Assembly: GCA_001579985.1 (NCBI GenBank)
Contig: LRSR01007480.1
Coordinates: 1-21,605 of the forward strand
Reading direction: 5' to 3'
Source: Hypsibius dujardini
Lineage: Eukaryota > Tardigrada > Eutardigrada > Parachela > Hypsibiidae
Length of the DNA stretch: 21,605 nt
Shown one piece after another: positions 9,371-19,179 of this stretch. Numbering within the stretch: the first letter of the stretch is position 1; every line of letters begins with the position of its first letter. The notes under the pieces are model-generated. The model saw nothing but the letters and a program-made list of their open reading frames with translations. It had not been told where the DNA came from and searched no databases. A program made the translations under genes and the position numbers.

Positions 9371-9552
9371 AATCTTGATGAAAAAACATTGCGGTATAGC
9401 AAAGCGATTAATTTCGTTATTATTGATTTCGTCTGTATATATTTGTTTGAACGAGAGACCACATTAGAGGGCGCTGTTTTGGGATTTTTCAGTCAGTCAA
9501 AAGTTTGACTCGCATCACCATAATTAATTTTGGTTACAATGGAAATAATTAG
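9371..9552. other. 3' flank of the PAN/Apple-like gene
   Basis: AT-rich sequence directly after the stop codon; no AATAAA is visible close to it. Nothing else is recognised. Confidence 0.4.
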
Positions 9553-10459
9553 GGTGCGTCTCTAATTTGTATCTGAACCATAACGAAGCATAACGTAACT
9601 GTATCTCTTGTATGGTTCGAATATGAGACGCTCAAAATTTTGATCTGCTTCACGAAACGCGTTCCGAGGTTTTGGTGCGGTATACAGCACCCATACCAAA
9701 CCTTAACGCAGAGTTTTGAGCAAAACTCTCAAATTAAAACTCTATCCTACCGCCACAAGTCAGCTGATTAGTTTCCTTATATCAATTCACCAATCAACTG
9801 AAGCGACGTAGCGAAATTTGGTATATATTCTCACTACAGTACGAGGCTACAGAAATTTCAGAGAACTAACTCCATTTATGAAATAACAGGATTGGTTCAT
9901 TCACCCAATGTATTAGCGTCCGTTGCAGAATTGATCATGTTTTCTTGCAGGAATTTCGCCGCGTTTGGGAAATGTATGTTCTGGCACACAATCAAAAACA
10001 AACGAATCAACTCATCGAAAAACATCTCATCGCGAATGATTGATTTCGACACCTTTGTTCATTTGTTTTCTTAAAGCAAGCGTAAAAATTGTTATAACTA
10101 CATTTATCTTCGAGAAAAATTTTAAACTAAAGAATTTGGAGGAAGCAATCGACTGACGGTTTCGATGCGACCGCCAACGAGATACCCCAAAAACAATCTC
10201 CCATAGGTGGTTACAGAGATACAGCCAGAAACAAAGGAAATGTGACGTAACGCAAAGCGAATTCAGTTCGAGCCGTTTAAGTTTGAGACTCGGGTAAGAT
10301 TTGAGTTATGGTTATGGCAAAACCGCGGTATGGTCTGGAACGATATGAATCTGAGACAGAAACGGTTTCGAATTATACCGGTGTCTCACATCTTTTTGGT
10401 TCGGAAAACGGTGAATTTGAGACACCGTTACGGGTTTCGTTACAGATTTGAAACGCACC
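9553..10459. mobile_element. Candidate non-autonomous DNA element with GTCTC subterminal repeats
   Basis: The ends are imperfect inverted repeats of about 33 bases: GGTGCGTCTCTAATTTGTA at 9553 and the reverse complement of 10426-10459, which reads GGTGCGTTTCAAATCTGTA; about 25 of 33 positions agree. Inside, near both ends, related units of about 25-30 bases with the core GTCTCAAATT...GAACC recur: plus orientation at 9553-9585 and about 10379-10403, minus orientation at 9610-9633, 10264-10291, 10332-10360, 10398-10426 and 10426-10459. Such subterminal repeats are typical transposase-binding sites in some DNA transposons. The centre holds no recognisable transposase. The element's identity and exact ends are inferred. 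Confidence 0.45.
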
Positions 10460-10904
10460 TCAGCTTCCAAAAAGATTTCTGCATTTCCAGAATTGCCGTG
10501 TCAAGGTCCTTGGCTCCAACAAGGTTCATTTGGTTTTCTGTCAATATTAAAAAAAACTACCGCAAGTCTTGCTCTCGATCATGGTGGCCGACAGTCCGGA
10601 AAAAGTAGAAGGCAATGATCAGCATGTTTTGATTTTAAATCGATCAATATTTGAAGCTATTTAAAAACTTCTAAGTCCCCTCGTCGGATCATGCTTAAAG
10701 CGAAACTTTCTAGAATGTTGAAAAAAGTCTAATTGTACAGCACATGAGAAACAATGCGATGGGAAAGATTTAATTCCCTAAATCTGCTTAAAACTAATGA
10801 AGACTTCCCCCTATTTTGTCTCGTCGGACCGCGCCCTCTAAGTTGCGACTGTTCATGTTTCGTCGAAATGCTCCTTGACTTGTCCGCGTACGGTCCAGCG
10901 CGAC

Positions 10905-10912
10905 TATAAATA
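10905..10912 (+). promoter_or_regulatory. TATA-box-like motif without an assigned gene
   Basis: TATAAATA is an excellent match to the TATA consensus. Downstream only a ten-codon frame (ATG at about 11048) followed by an AATAAA at about 11073 is seen, so it could drive a very short transcript, or be chance in AT-rich DNA. Confidence 0.25.
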
Positions 10913-11263
10913 GCGTTGTATAAATTTTATTCTTCACAGTTTCTTTCTTTCACATTGCGGTTCTTCTCGCCTCTTTTGTGAAACTGTATCATTTTGTACC
11001 CCTGTTCTTGGTTGTTCTGTCTGCTTCCGTCGCAAATAGTTATCGTCATGTTTTGTCGTAAAAAAGGGTATCAATAAAGGGTGTCAAAACGTTCTATCAA
11101 TGAGCGAACGACATGTTGAGTCGTGCGCGTCAAAACCAAGGCCCGTGACTGGTCTCTTTCATTTTCCAGTTGTTGACAACTCGGCTGCCTACCGCTCAAC
11201 CAACTAGGATCAGCGAATTTCGGAAATTCACTGATTCATTTCCCTTGACAGCTCCGGCTGATC

Positions 11264-11336
11264 ATTTTTTCAAAATCGTTAATTAAAACTTTTTTGATAC
11301 ATTTTGTTGATTGCCGACAAACGTGGACGACCGCAA
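11264..11336 (+). repeat. Direct repeat, copy 1 (upstream of GTPase exon 1)
   Basis: A gap-free alignment with 12892-12964 gives 49 matches in the 60 positions beginning at CGTT (11277 versus 12905), including GACAAACGT and GACGACCGCA. Similarity extends a dozen bases upstream (TTTTCAAA). Same orientation, about 1.63 kb apart. Confidence 0.6.
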
Positions 11337-11702
11337 TGCTTCAATTGTAATTAACAGACGCGCCAGTTTGCAGAAAAAAAAAGATAAAACGCCGTTCCCG
11401 TCCCGTTCCATTTAGAAGTGATAATCGAAAAAATAGGTCAATGGACCCAGTCCTTGTACTGCATGAAGGATAAACACCCGAACCCTTAATTTATCACTCT
11501 AACGTTACCTCGTGATCCATTATAAAATACTGAAATTGGGGCCATGTAAATATATAGGCGGAACGGAGACGAGATACCATGGCGGGTGAATCATGCGGAA
11601 CAGACGTCCGACCTGCTTTTAGCTACTACTATATATTGCTAGTGCACACTTCAGTGTTCGCTCTTTACTTTCCAGTTTCCAAGGACAGTTTCACTGCAGG
11701 CC

Positions 11703-14700
11703 ATGGCGGAACGTGATCCCACAATTTGCCTTCATAAATCGGCCCTAGACTTCCAGAGGTTCTTAACAACTGAGACTAAAAGCTTCTCCACGCAGGATGT
11801 CTTTATTCTGCTGATCGGCGAAACAGGCGCCGGAAAATCAACGCTAATCGACTTTCTTGCCAATTTCTTCCGCGGTGGAAGTGTCCGGAACATGCAGCGA
11901 GTGGTGCAAAGCCACTTGGAGGTTAATGCCGGTGACACGACTCGCAGCCAGACCAGAAACTGGTAAGACATTTCTATCGAGTTTTTACTAGAAAAGAGCC
12001 AATTAGATGAACTGCCAGTATGGTTTATGTTAGGGGTTCGGTGATAATTTCGAAACTGCACTTCAACTGCAAGAGCACCAGTGCCACGGATTTATGATAA
12101 AGTTTCTCGGTTATTTCTCTAGATTATTTTCATACGCTTTCAAAAGATTGCTCAATTGTGATTGTAAGGTAAAATGCGGATATTCAGTCGTCGTACCTTA
12201 TATAAAACTCTGTGATGTTGGATTTCACATGATTAATGGCAACTTTTAATGATCTTCTTATTCAAGTTAGAAAAGTCCCCACCCTTTGAGCACGCATTAC
12301 CATCGGCAAAATTTGTAACGCCCATTACGTAGAAATCCTCTTGAGCTCTCCAAATTATAGATTAAAATTTTAGGTCAACCCATCTTTTAGTCATTTCAAA
12401 ACTAATTAAGTGGCTAACTTAAAATTTTATAACATGATCATTTAAACGATAACTTATATTGCCAATTGAACTAACCGAAATACTGCTTTAAAATGAAAAC
12501 TGCATTGTATAGAATAAAATTCTTCACGATATTTGTAAATCGAACAACCAAGCTAACATTTGGGCTTCAGTTGTTGCAAAATTCACGTCAAACGGAACAG
12601 AATTGAGGAAATTATAGCCGTTCAAGTGGATGTTGCTTTGTGAGATTACAGAAATGTAAATATGACAATAACGATAGCGTCCGCATGAGGATTAAATTTA
12701 AGGTATTAAAAAGATTCTGACGTTGCTTTTAGAGTCATCCCAATGGAGGCTTTGAATTCGACATTCAAGTTAAGTTGCACTTCACAGTATATTTATTGCT
12801 CGCGGTAATATATGGTTAAAATTATAGCTTCGCATTTTGCCACTCATGCATAATTAAAGCGATTTACGTTATCTACCCTAAATTATTCAATTTCGTTTTC
12901 AAACTCGTTCATCACGACTTTTTTGAAATATTCTCTTGATTGATGACAAACGTTGACGACCGCACTCTCGCTAATATGACCTCGGAGGTGCACAGTTGAG
13001 AAACTATTGCCGAACGTCGGTTTATGCCTGCTGTAACTTACTGACCTCCATCTCACGACAGCACTACCTACCCGTTTTCCTTGGGGCCGGTGAGATTTCA
13101 CCTAATTGACACACCGGGGATCGGCGACACGGACGGGCCAGAGCGGGACGACGAAAACGTTGCAAAAATAATGTTAAAAGCGGAGGCGGCGGGCAGCCTG
13201 TCTGCCATCATCATTGTGGCAAACGGCACGAACCACCGGGCAACAACCAACGTCCGCACCGTGCTCGCCAAACTGCAGAATTCCATGCCAGACTCATTCG
13301 AAAAGAACCTCGTTGTGGCACTGACCAACCGTTCTAAACAGGGCACGCCCTATCCCGTCGCCGACCTTATTCCTTGGCCCATTCAGGCGGACCGTATTTT
13401 CTACATGAACAACGTTGCCGGAGATTTCGGCAGTCAGTGTTCGGCTGACGAAGACGACCTAATGGAACTCGAGGGATACTGGAACCGTTCCATGATTGGA
13501 ATTGGTCGGTTGCTGCGACTGATCATGCAGTTAGTGCCAGTCTCAACGTCAGAATTCACGACCATGAGAAACAGGCTAGACGAAATCAAGGGCGAGCTGA
13601 TCTCCGTCATGCAGGATATTCGAGCGTTGCACAGTCTGCAGGGGAAGATTGAAGGACTGATTGAGCAAACAAAGGGTGCGGACATTGGCATCACAGAATT
13701 CGCTCACTTCAAGCAGGTAACTGTGTATGGCTGAATTAATCAGTTTCAATATCCGGAAAAAACTGGAAGATTCCATTTTGTTTGATCTTCGAGTTTTGAG
13801 AAAGAATAAATTTCAGGATTTATGACACAATCTTTAGCTAAATACAATTTGGAATTGATCGGCATTAGCAGAATCTTTTTCGAATATGGGACTAACTCAA
13901 AAAAATAAAGTGGAAACATTTTGCGTTCGACATCTGGAAATCGTACCAAATCAGAATTTTCAATAGATTCAAAATAAATCCAAGCGTTCACCGATACACG
14001 GTGATGATGCCTGACAGGAGTGCTATCACACACACCCTACTCTTGGTATAATTCTTTGCATATAGTTAATGCCATTTCCTCAGGTAACAAATACGACACG
14101 CACCATCCTGGAGGACGCCAATTTCTACAGCTTATTGTGTTTCAATCATCTCGATAGCATTTGTTGCGAAGATTGCACAGTAGCTGCAATATCACGACCA
14201 AATGACAGCTCCGCTCCTTCGCCCTTTAGTCCCCGTGTCCGTGCGGATCTTCGTATCCGGACACTTTCGTTATTTGACGAGCAGCGGGGCAACAGGCTCT
14301 ATCTGTATTGGTGCCAGAAAATGGATCGCTTTGGAAGCTGCTTAATTTGCGGTTGCGGGGCTCTCAGTCACTTTCGGGCCAAAAAGAAGATGACTACAAG
14401 AACGGAAAGCATCCAGAGCACCCTCAAGGAAATGAAGGATAAGTACGACGCTGCGTGCCGAGAGAAGAAGGATCTCATCGGGCAGACGACATCCGCAAAG
14501 AGTGAACTGGAGGCAATGAAAACGCTGCTGAAGAAGAAGGAGCAACTCATTGAAGTATACTGCCAACAAATTAAGCGCATCTGCAAGAATTTTAATTTCA
14601 CCCAGGAGCTCTCGGCAGCTGTCGCGGCGATGAAAGCAAACACCAAGTCCATCCGACACAGAGGAACGCTCGATGATGCCAACCGGTTAATTGGGAACTT

Positions 14701-14791
14701 TGAGGAGCTGATCACAAGTCTGACCGAAGGTGCCAGTGAGGCGACAACTTCAAACAGCTCCTTAAATCAAGGCGCTACAAGTGGTGCCTAG
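11703..14791 (+). CDS. AIG1/septin-like P-loop GTPase with Cys/His segment and coiled coil (three exons)
   Basis: Exons are 11703-11962, 13062-13716 and 14084-14791. Donors are GTAAGA and GTAACT; acceptors are CGACAG and CCTCAG. The junctions (phase 2, then phase 0) keep one frame and give 540 residues. The Walker A/G1 motif GETGAGKST is at 39-47. The sequence rebuilt across intron 1 (RNCTTYPF, 86-92) sits in the switch region. G3 is DTPGIGD (103-109). The G4-like position is TNRS (175-178), lacking the usual Asp, as in some AIG1-like families. The region from 306 carries C324, H327, C332, C333, C336, C382, C391, C394, C396 and H401, a possible metal-binding segment. About 405-475 is Lys/Glu-rich and heptad-like, probably a coiled coil. 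The tail is Ser/Thr-rich. There is no signal peptide or membrane segment. AIG1/septin-type GTPases often oligomerise on membranes or act in immunity; the role here is unknown. Confidence 0.85.
12892..12964 (+). repeat. Direct repeat, copy 2 (intron 1 of the GTPase gene)
   Basis: Second copy of the segment at 11264-11336. It lies in the first intron about 100 bases before exon 2, so the two copies bracket exon 1. It could be a dispersed element, a regulatory duplication or the trace of a segmental duplication. Confidence 0.6.
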
Positions 14792-14949
14792 ACACTCAAT
14801 CCAAAGGAATTGAAGTTCAGCAAGTTTAACCTATTGACGTGAATTGGTATATAAATGTCTGGAGGCTTAGTGACATTTTATTATTCATCCTCAAGCCGTT
14901 GGGTCGATTTTAAAACACATACAGTCAAACAGAAACAGGCATGCTCACC

Positions 14950-14958
14950 GACAGACAA

Positions 14959-15045
<87 letters not shown>
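14950..15045. repeat. (GACA)n microsatellite
   Basis: A nearly pure run of GACA/AGAC units with a few interruptions (AAACGG and GAATA near the left side). Frames across it encode only RQTD or CLSV repeats and are not genes. Confidence 0.95.
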
Positions 15046-15047
<2 letters not shown>

Positions 15048-15637
15048 AATACAGTATAACTGTTTTCTATACATTGCATGTGCTACAAGATGTAGACCAT
15101 TGATTTCCAATTGTGGGTGACCCTTGCCCTCGTCAAATTAGGGGATACTTTTGTGTCAATGTTTTCAAATATTGTTGGTAATAGCCCATACGCAGGTTGC
15201 CGTCGAAAATTGGTATTCACTGTGAAAAAAATTCTCCCGTTGTCATTCGGGATGCAGGAAAGCTCGTACATTTTAAGGCATGCTTTGCTGCAAGATATAT
15301 TTGCACGGTCGCCATTCTTTATCCTTTTGGTTCTCCTTATTCCTCTTATCAATTATACTTCTCTTCCCCAACCAAAAACGAAAACTAAAAAAATTATGGG
15401 GCATATATTTGATTATCATAGTGCCATGGGAAATTCACACCACAAGTATGTCAAGGGCTAGCATGTCGTAAAGAGACTAGGAAATTCTGCTTGGATTAGA
15501 GTTGTTTTAGAATATGTCATATTCCTCCATTCGTCTCATTGACGAACAGTGAAGAAACACCAGCGAATAACCGTCTTTGTTTGACGAGCTCGGTGAGTAT
15601 ACCAGACGTCTGTTTTTACTTTGAGAAGAGTTGAGAC
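15046..15637. other. Intergenic stretch, no recognised gene
   Basis: A 116-codon plus-strand frame (15111-15461) has a hydrophobic stretch, but no recognisable family and no partner exons, so it is not called. Nothing else is seen. Confidence 0.4.
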
Positions 15638-16634
15638 TCACAAAATTGGATTTTGAAAGAATGAAGTAAACAAGTTAAACGTACGCTCACAAGTAACAGC
15701 ATCACATAAACGTTTTTGCACGGGATGTAACACCAGAGTTAAAATAATAAGATCGAGTGTGGCCAGAGAAGTGAACAGAAATGCTGAGACAGCGTAGAAG
15801 ATAGGATTCTCGTATTCCATAAAGAATTGCTGTGTTTTGGGAAGTCCAGCATATGATCAGGCTGACAGTCAACAGGAACAACAGCAGGTTGCCTTTGGAC
15901 CGTGGCAAACTCCGGTTGCCGCCTAGTGCCAGTTTTGCTGCAGACGGACTGATAATTGCTCGCTCTAGAGCATCCACTACAACAATACTGCACACAGTGA
16001 AACACTTAGTTTTTCCAGATGACTATCTTTCTATATGTCCGTATGTATGTAAGTCTGTATGTCTGTATGCCTGCAAGTCTGTATGGCCTCCTGCTTGCCT
16101 GCCGTCTTTTCTGCCTGTCAGTCCTGTGTGGCTGTCTGTCTCTATGTGTGTTTGAGTATCTGCTTGTTCTGCACGTTCACCATGTGTACGTTCGCCACCC
16201 CCCCCCCACAGTCTTTCCATAACTTACCTTGCAGAGGATCCGTTGTTGGCCTGTAAACTAGTGCTATATTGGGCTCAACTACTCACCGTTTACAAACAGC
16301 TGCTTTCTGCTTGCGTATAAGCTTGACGAAAATTATAGCTGTCACAGCTGCGGGCATAACTACTTCGGGACAGGTGTAAAATATCCATTGAATAGCCGCT
16401 GCCCAAGGTATTTGGGCACCAATTTTAACTTCACAAGCGCCAGCGTGCCCGGGGAGCAAGAGTGTGCGATATTACAGAGCAGCACTTATCAAGCCTGGGG
16501 CCGGCCCTACAAAAACGTACATCCAGACACCCACGCTCAGTTCGAATTGACTGTTGCCAGCTGTACGAAATGGGTTTTGTCACGGCCCAGATTCGGATGA
16601 CTGCGATCAGTTAATGCGAGTTCTAGATGACTGC
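15638..16634 (-). pseudogene. Decayed rhodopsin-like GPCR, paralogue of the intact gene at 17649-19179
   Basis: Two exon remnants are visible. 16634-16287 corresponds to TM3-TM5: it starts after TATAG with AVI, a stop, NSH, a stop, then LIAVIRIWAV, where the intact paralogue has AVIYNSHQLIAIHRIWAV. A frame change then leads into VGVWMYVFVGPAPGLISA, a further stop, and EVVMPAAVTAIIFVKLI. The exon ends at donor GTGAGT. 15987-15638 corresponds to TM6-TM7 (NLLLFLLTVSLIICWTSQ, frame change, then NPIFYAVSAFLF). The TM7 NPxxY region is degraded to LDLIIL. No exon for TM1-TM2 was found in the kilobase upstream. Three stops, at least two frameshifts and the missing first exon make a functional receptor unlikely. 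The surviving splice sites still agree in phase (phase 2). Confidence 0.85.
16021..16155. repeat. TCTG/TATG-rich degenerate microsatellite in the pseudogene intron
   Basis: Imperfect GTCTGTAT, GCCTGC and GTCTGTC units. It lies in the intron between the TM5 and TM6 exon remnants, the same place as the tract at 18010-18110 in the intact paralogue. Frames across it are artefacts. Confidence 0.7.
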
Positions 16635-17648
16635 CTATAAGTAGTGAAAGCGAACTCTACTAGAATCCGATAAGTAACTAAAACTGAAAAGACGCAGTTT
16701 TCATTTCTTATTCTGTATTTTGAGATGCTAAATCTTAAAGTTCCAGCTGACCTCAGATGAATTTATTGTTTAAAAATTACTCACTAATCAGCTTAGTTTC
16801 TTTATATTAAGAAACCGCAAAAAAACTACTAGGTAATATAAATATATTTTTATATATAGGTAATATAACTATATTTTAAAATTGTTCGGAACCCATTTTT
16901 AGTTTAACAAAAAAATTTTGTATTTGACTAATTTTAATTTTTGATGTCAATAGACGGAAAAAAGCAAGAAGGGAAAGTGGCGAGGCATAGGAGCAAGTTG
17001 TTCGTCCCCTTTATGCAGATAAATGCAACTCGGCTCAAGGGAATATTTTTAACTAGTTGCGTCAATATTCATTCGAGCTTGTTGCGGCACGGCATCCGGG
17101 TTGATTGGATTTAATCTGGGTGTAACACCCAAAGATCCCGTCTGAGGGTTGCATAATAATGCACCAAAATTTAGCGTTAAGCATTTTGAAGCAACTCCAT
17201 CAAGATAAAAACAACTCGATGGAACTAATTTTCCATTTAGCTAATAAGTACACAAATAGGTTCTTTTCATCCGGTCCCTCGGCATTTGCCGGAAGAACAA
17301 AAACCTCTGTAAATTTATGTGCCCTCCTTCGTCAAAATAGGAAGTAATTTGGATATTTTATCTTCTTATAATTAAAAATATTCACGAAAGCAAAAACGCA
17401 TGCCGGAAAAAACCTGGGAGACATCTTTCTTAAGGGGCAATTTCCAGAGGCCGAAAGATTTTTCCTTTTTACACCAGAAAACACAAGAAGATTCCATTTC
17501 ATCTGATTTTCATGGCAAAACCTCAATTTGTGTACAGAAAACCGATCCATATTTTATGTGCCATCATAACAAAATACAGCCAACTCAGATAAATGAAAAA
17601 AATGTTTACCGTATATTTGTGGAATATTAATTGCAAATACCCTGCAAA
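16635..17648. other. Intergenic stretch between the two GPCR copies
   Basis: AT-rich. Two near-identical 20-base units (AGGTAATATAAATATATTTT and AGGTAATATAACTATATTTT) lie at about 16831-16877. The missing first exon of the pseudogene (TM1-TM2) is not detectable here, and no other exon is supported. Confidence 0.5.
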
Positions 17649-19179
17649 TTAACCTCTCCGCTGGCAGGGCAAAAAATGACAGAAAATCTCTCTCAGCGGA
17701 GTTAATGCCAAAGTAAAGACAATTGGATCGATTATAACTTGAAATGAAAAAAGGACTGCTGTGACAGCGTAAAAGACAGGTACATCGAAAGGAATAATCA
17801 GCGGTATGATACAGTAAACATCTTGTGGAGTCCAACAAATGATGGCGCTGATGGTCAACAGGAGGAGCAACCGGTTGCCCTGCGACCGTGATTGGCTGTA
17901 ACCACCGGCAGGTTTCGCCCCACCTGCACTGTCATATGCAGGAGGACCGATAACTGCTCCCTCTGGAGCGACCACTAGAACGCAAACTTCATAATAATCT
18001 GTCATTTGGCTGGTTCCTTGTCCATTTGTCTGTCCGTTTGTCTCGCTGTCTGTCTGGATTGTCTGAGTGCCTGTCTTTTTGTTTTCCTGCCTGCCTCGCT
18101 GTTTCTAAGCTGGTTTGTGATGAATTTACCATGCCGTTGTTCGGTCGAAGAGTGGTTCTTGGGGGTGGGTGCCACTGAAGTTCTTCTTCGAACGGCATCC
18201 TTCCTCGTTCGTCCAATCTTGGTACAAAACACAACTACCACAGCTGCAACCATGACTATCATTGGCCAAATGTAGTAAATGCCTAGAGAGGCAGCGTTCC
18301 AGATTGGCTGCGCATTTGCGTTAATGATACAACTCCGAGGCTCCACTGACACTGGTATGCGGTAATACAGGGCATCGTTGATCAGACCGTGGGCATTGCC
18401 GAGAAGAGCGTAAATCCAGACACCTGCACACAAATAGACACTAAGGCGGATAGACTGATGCCGTCGGTATGAAATGGGACGTGTCACCGCCCAGATCCGG
18501 TGGATCGCAATTAGTTGGTGGGAGTTATAGATAACTGCCTGCAAGTACAAATAGTGATAGTAAAGAGCGAACTTTTTCAGAGAAAAAGACTAATTAGTCT
18601 CTGTGGTTTTTACGTTTTTTTTAAATTACTGAACTTTTTAGCCTAACGTTCAAAATTTTGTGTTTTTCTTAAAAACGGTTTGTGGGTAATTAATTGAATT
18701 AATTTTCTTAGAAAGCTCAAGGCATTGCTAAAACAACCGTGATAAAAAAGATTATATATATGACTCAAAATAAAATAAATAAAATAGTACTGACAAACAG
18801 AAGGTATATAAAAAAAGATAATTAAGGTTAGTTTTAAACTTTTTACCTGGAGATACCATGCGCTAGTGGTATAGAGAGTGCACCAGCCTTCTCCTAACGG
18901 CCATCGGTTGCCGTAGAGGTTGTTGATGATGTCCATGGAATAGGCCGTGACTAGGTCCAGTAAGTTGCCGATGAGGAGGTTAACCACGAAGACGTTGAAG
19001 GGTGTCCAGAGAGCGCGGTGACAGACGATGACCATGAACACTACACTGTTCCCGGTGAGCGCGAATACGCCGGAAATAATCTGGAACGTCGGCAGGAACG
19101 TCCAGTCGGCCGTCAGTGGTGTTGCAGCACTGCCGTTCTGTGATGCATTCAGCCAAACAGAGCCGTTTGTTTCGTTCAT
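17649..19179 (-). CDS. Rhodopsin-like (class A) orphan GPCR, three exons
   Basis: Exons are 19179-18847, 18538-18130 and 17998-17649, with donors GTAAAA and GTAAAT and acceptors TTGCAG and GACAG. The junctions (phase 0, then phase 1) give 363 residues with seven membrane helices. The N-terminus has four N-glycosylation sequons (N2, N5, N11, N15). Landmarks are GN in TM1 (N44), N72 at position 2.50, C100 at the top of TM3 pairing with C181 in loop 2, HRIWAV (124-129) in place of DRY, W152 in TM4, P203 in TM5, CWTP (302-305) in TM6, and DPIVF (338-342) in place of NPxxY. Loop 3 is long and basic. The C-tail is short. It should be a plasma-membrane receptor signalling through G proteins. The WAV..P.SYR loop 2 recalls amine-type receptors, but helix 3 and 5 ligand residues do not fix a ligand. 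Best described as an orphan. Confidence 0.9.
18010..18110. repeat. TGTC/TCTG-rich degenerate microsatellite in GPCR intron 2
   Basis: Imperfect TGTC, TCTG and GCCTGCC units in the intron between the TM5 and TM6 exons. The matching intron of the pseudogene has the same kind of tract on the same strand. Confidence 0.7.

Larger units (their letters stand above)
10460..11702. other. Intergenic stretch upstream of the GTPase gene
   Basis: No supported exon. It contains a TATAAATA at 10905-10912, one copy of a duplicated segment at 11264-11336, and near the gene an AT run (TATATAT at about 11630) followed by TCAGT at 11651-11655. The last pair resembles an arthropod-type TATA/initiator set, although its spacing is shorter than usual. 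Confidence 0.4.

Noticed and set aside
11165-11215. Minus-strand tRNA-like stretch (TAGTTGGTTGAGCGGTAGG) resembling a D-arm/A box
   Set aside because: No B box (GGTTCGANNCC-like) at the right distance and no cloverleaf could be drawn, so neither a tRNA nor a tRNA-derived SINE is supported.
13746-14033. A 95-codon minus-strand frame inside GTPase intron 2
   Set aside because: It is antisense to an intron with good splice sites and shows no recognisable family; short similarity to 17480-17520 (AGAAGATTCCATTT) is too small to mean a repeat.
14855-15110. Open frames on both strands encoding RQTD or CLSV repeats
   Set aside because: They are translations of the (GACA)n microsatellite with no independent coding evidence.
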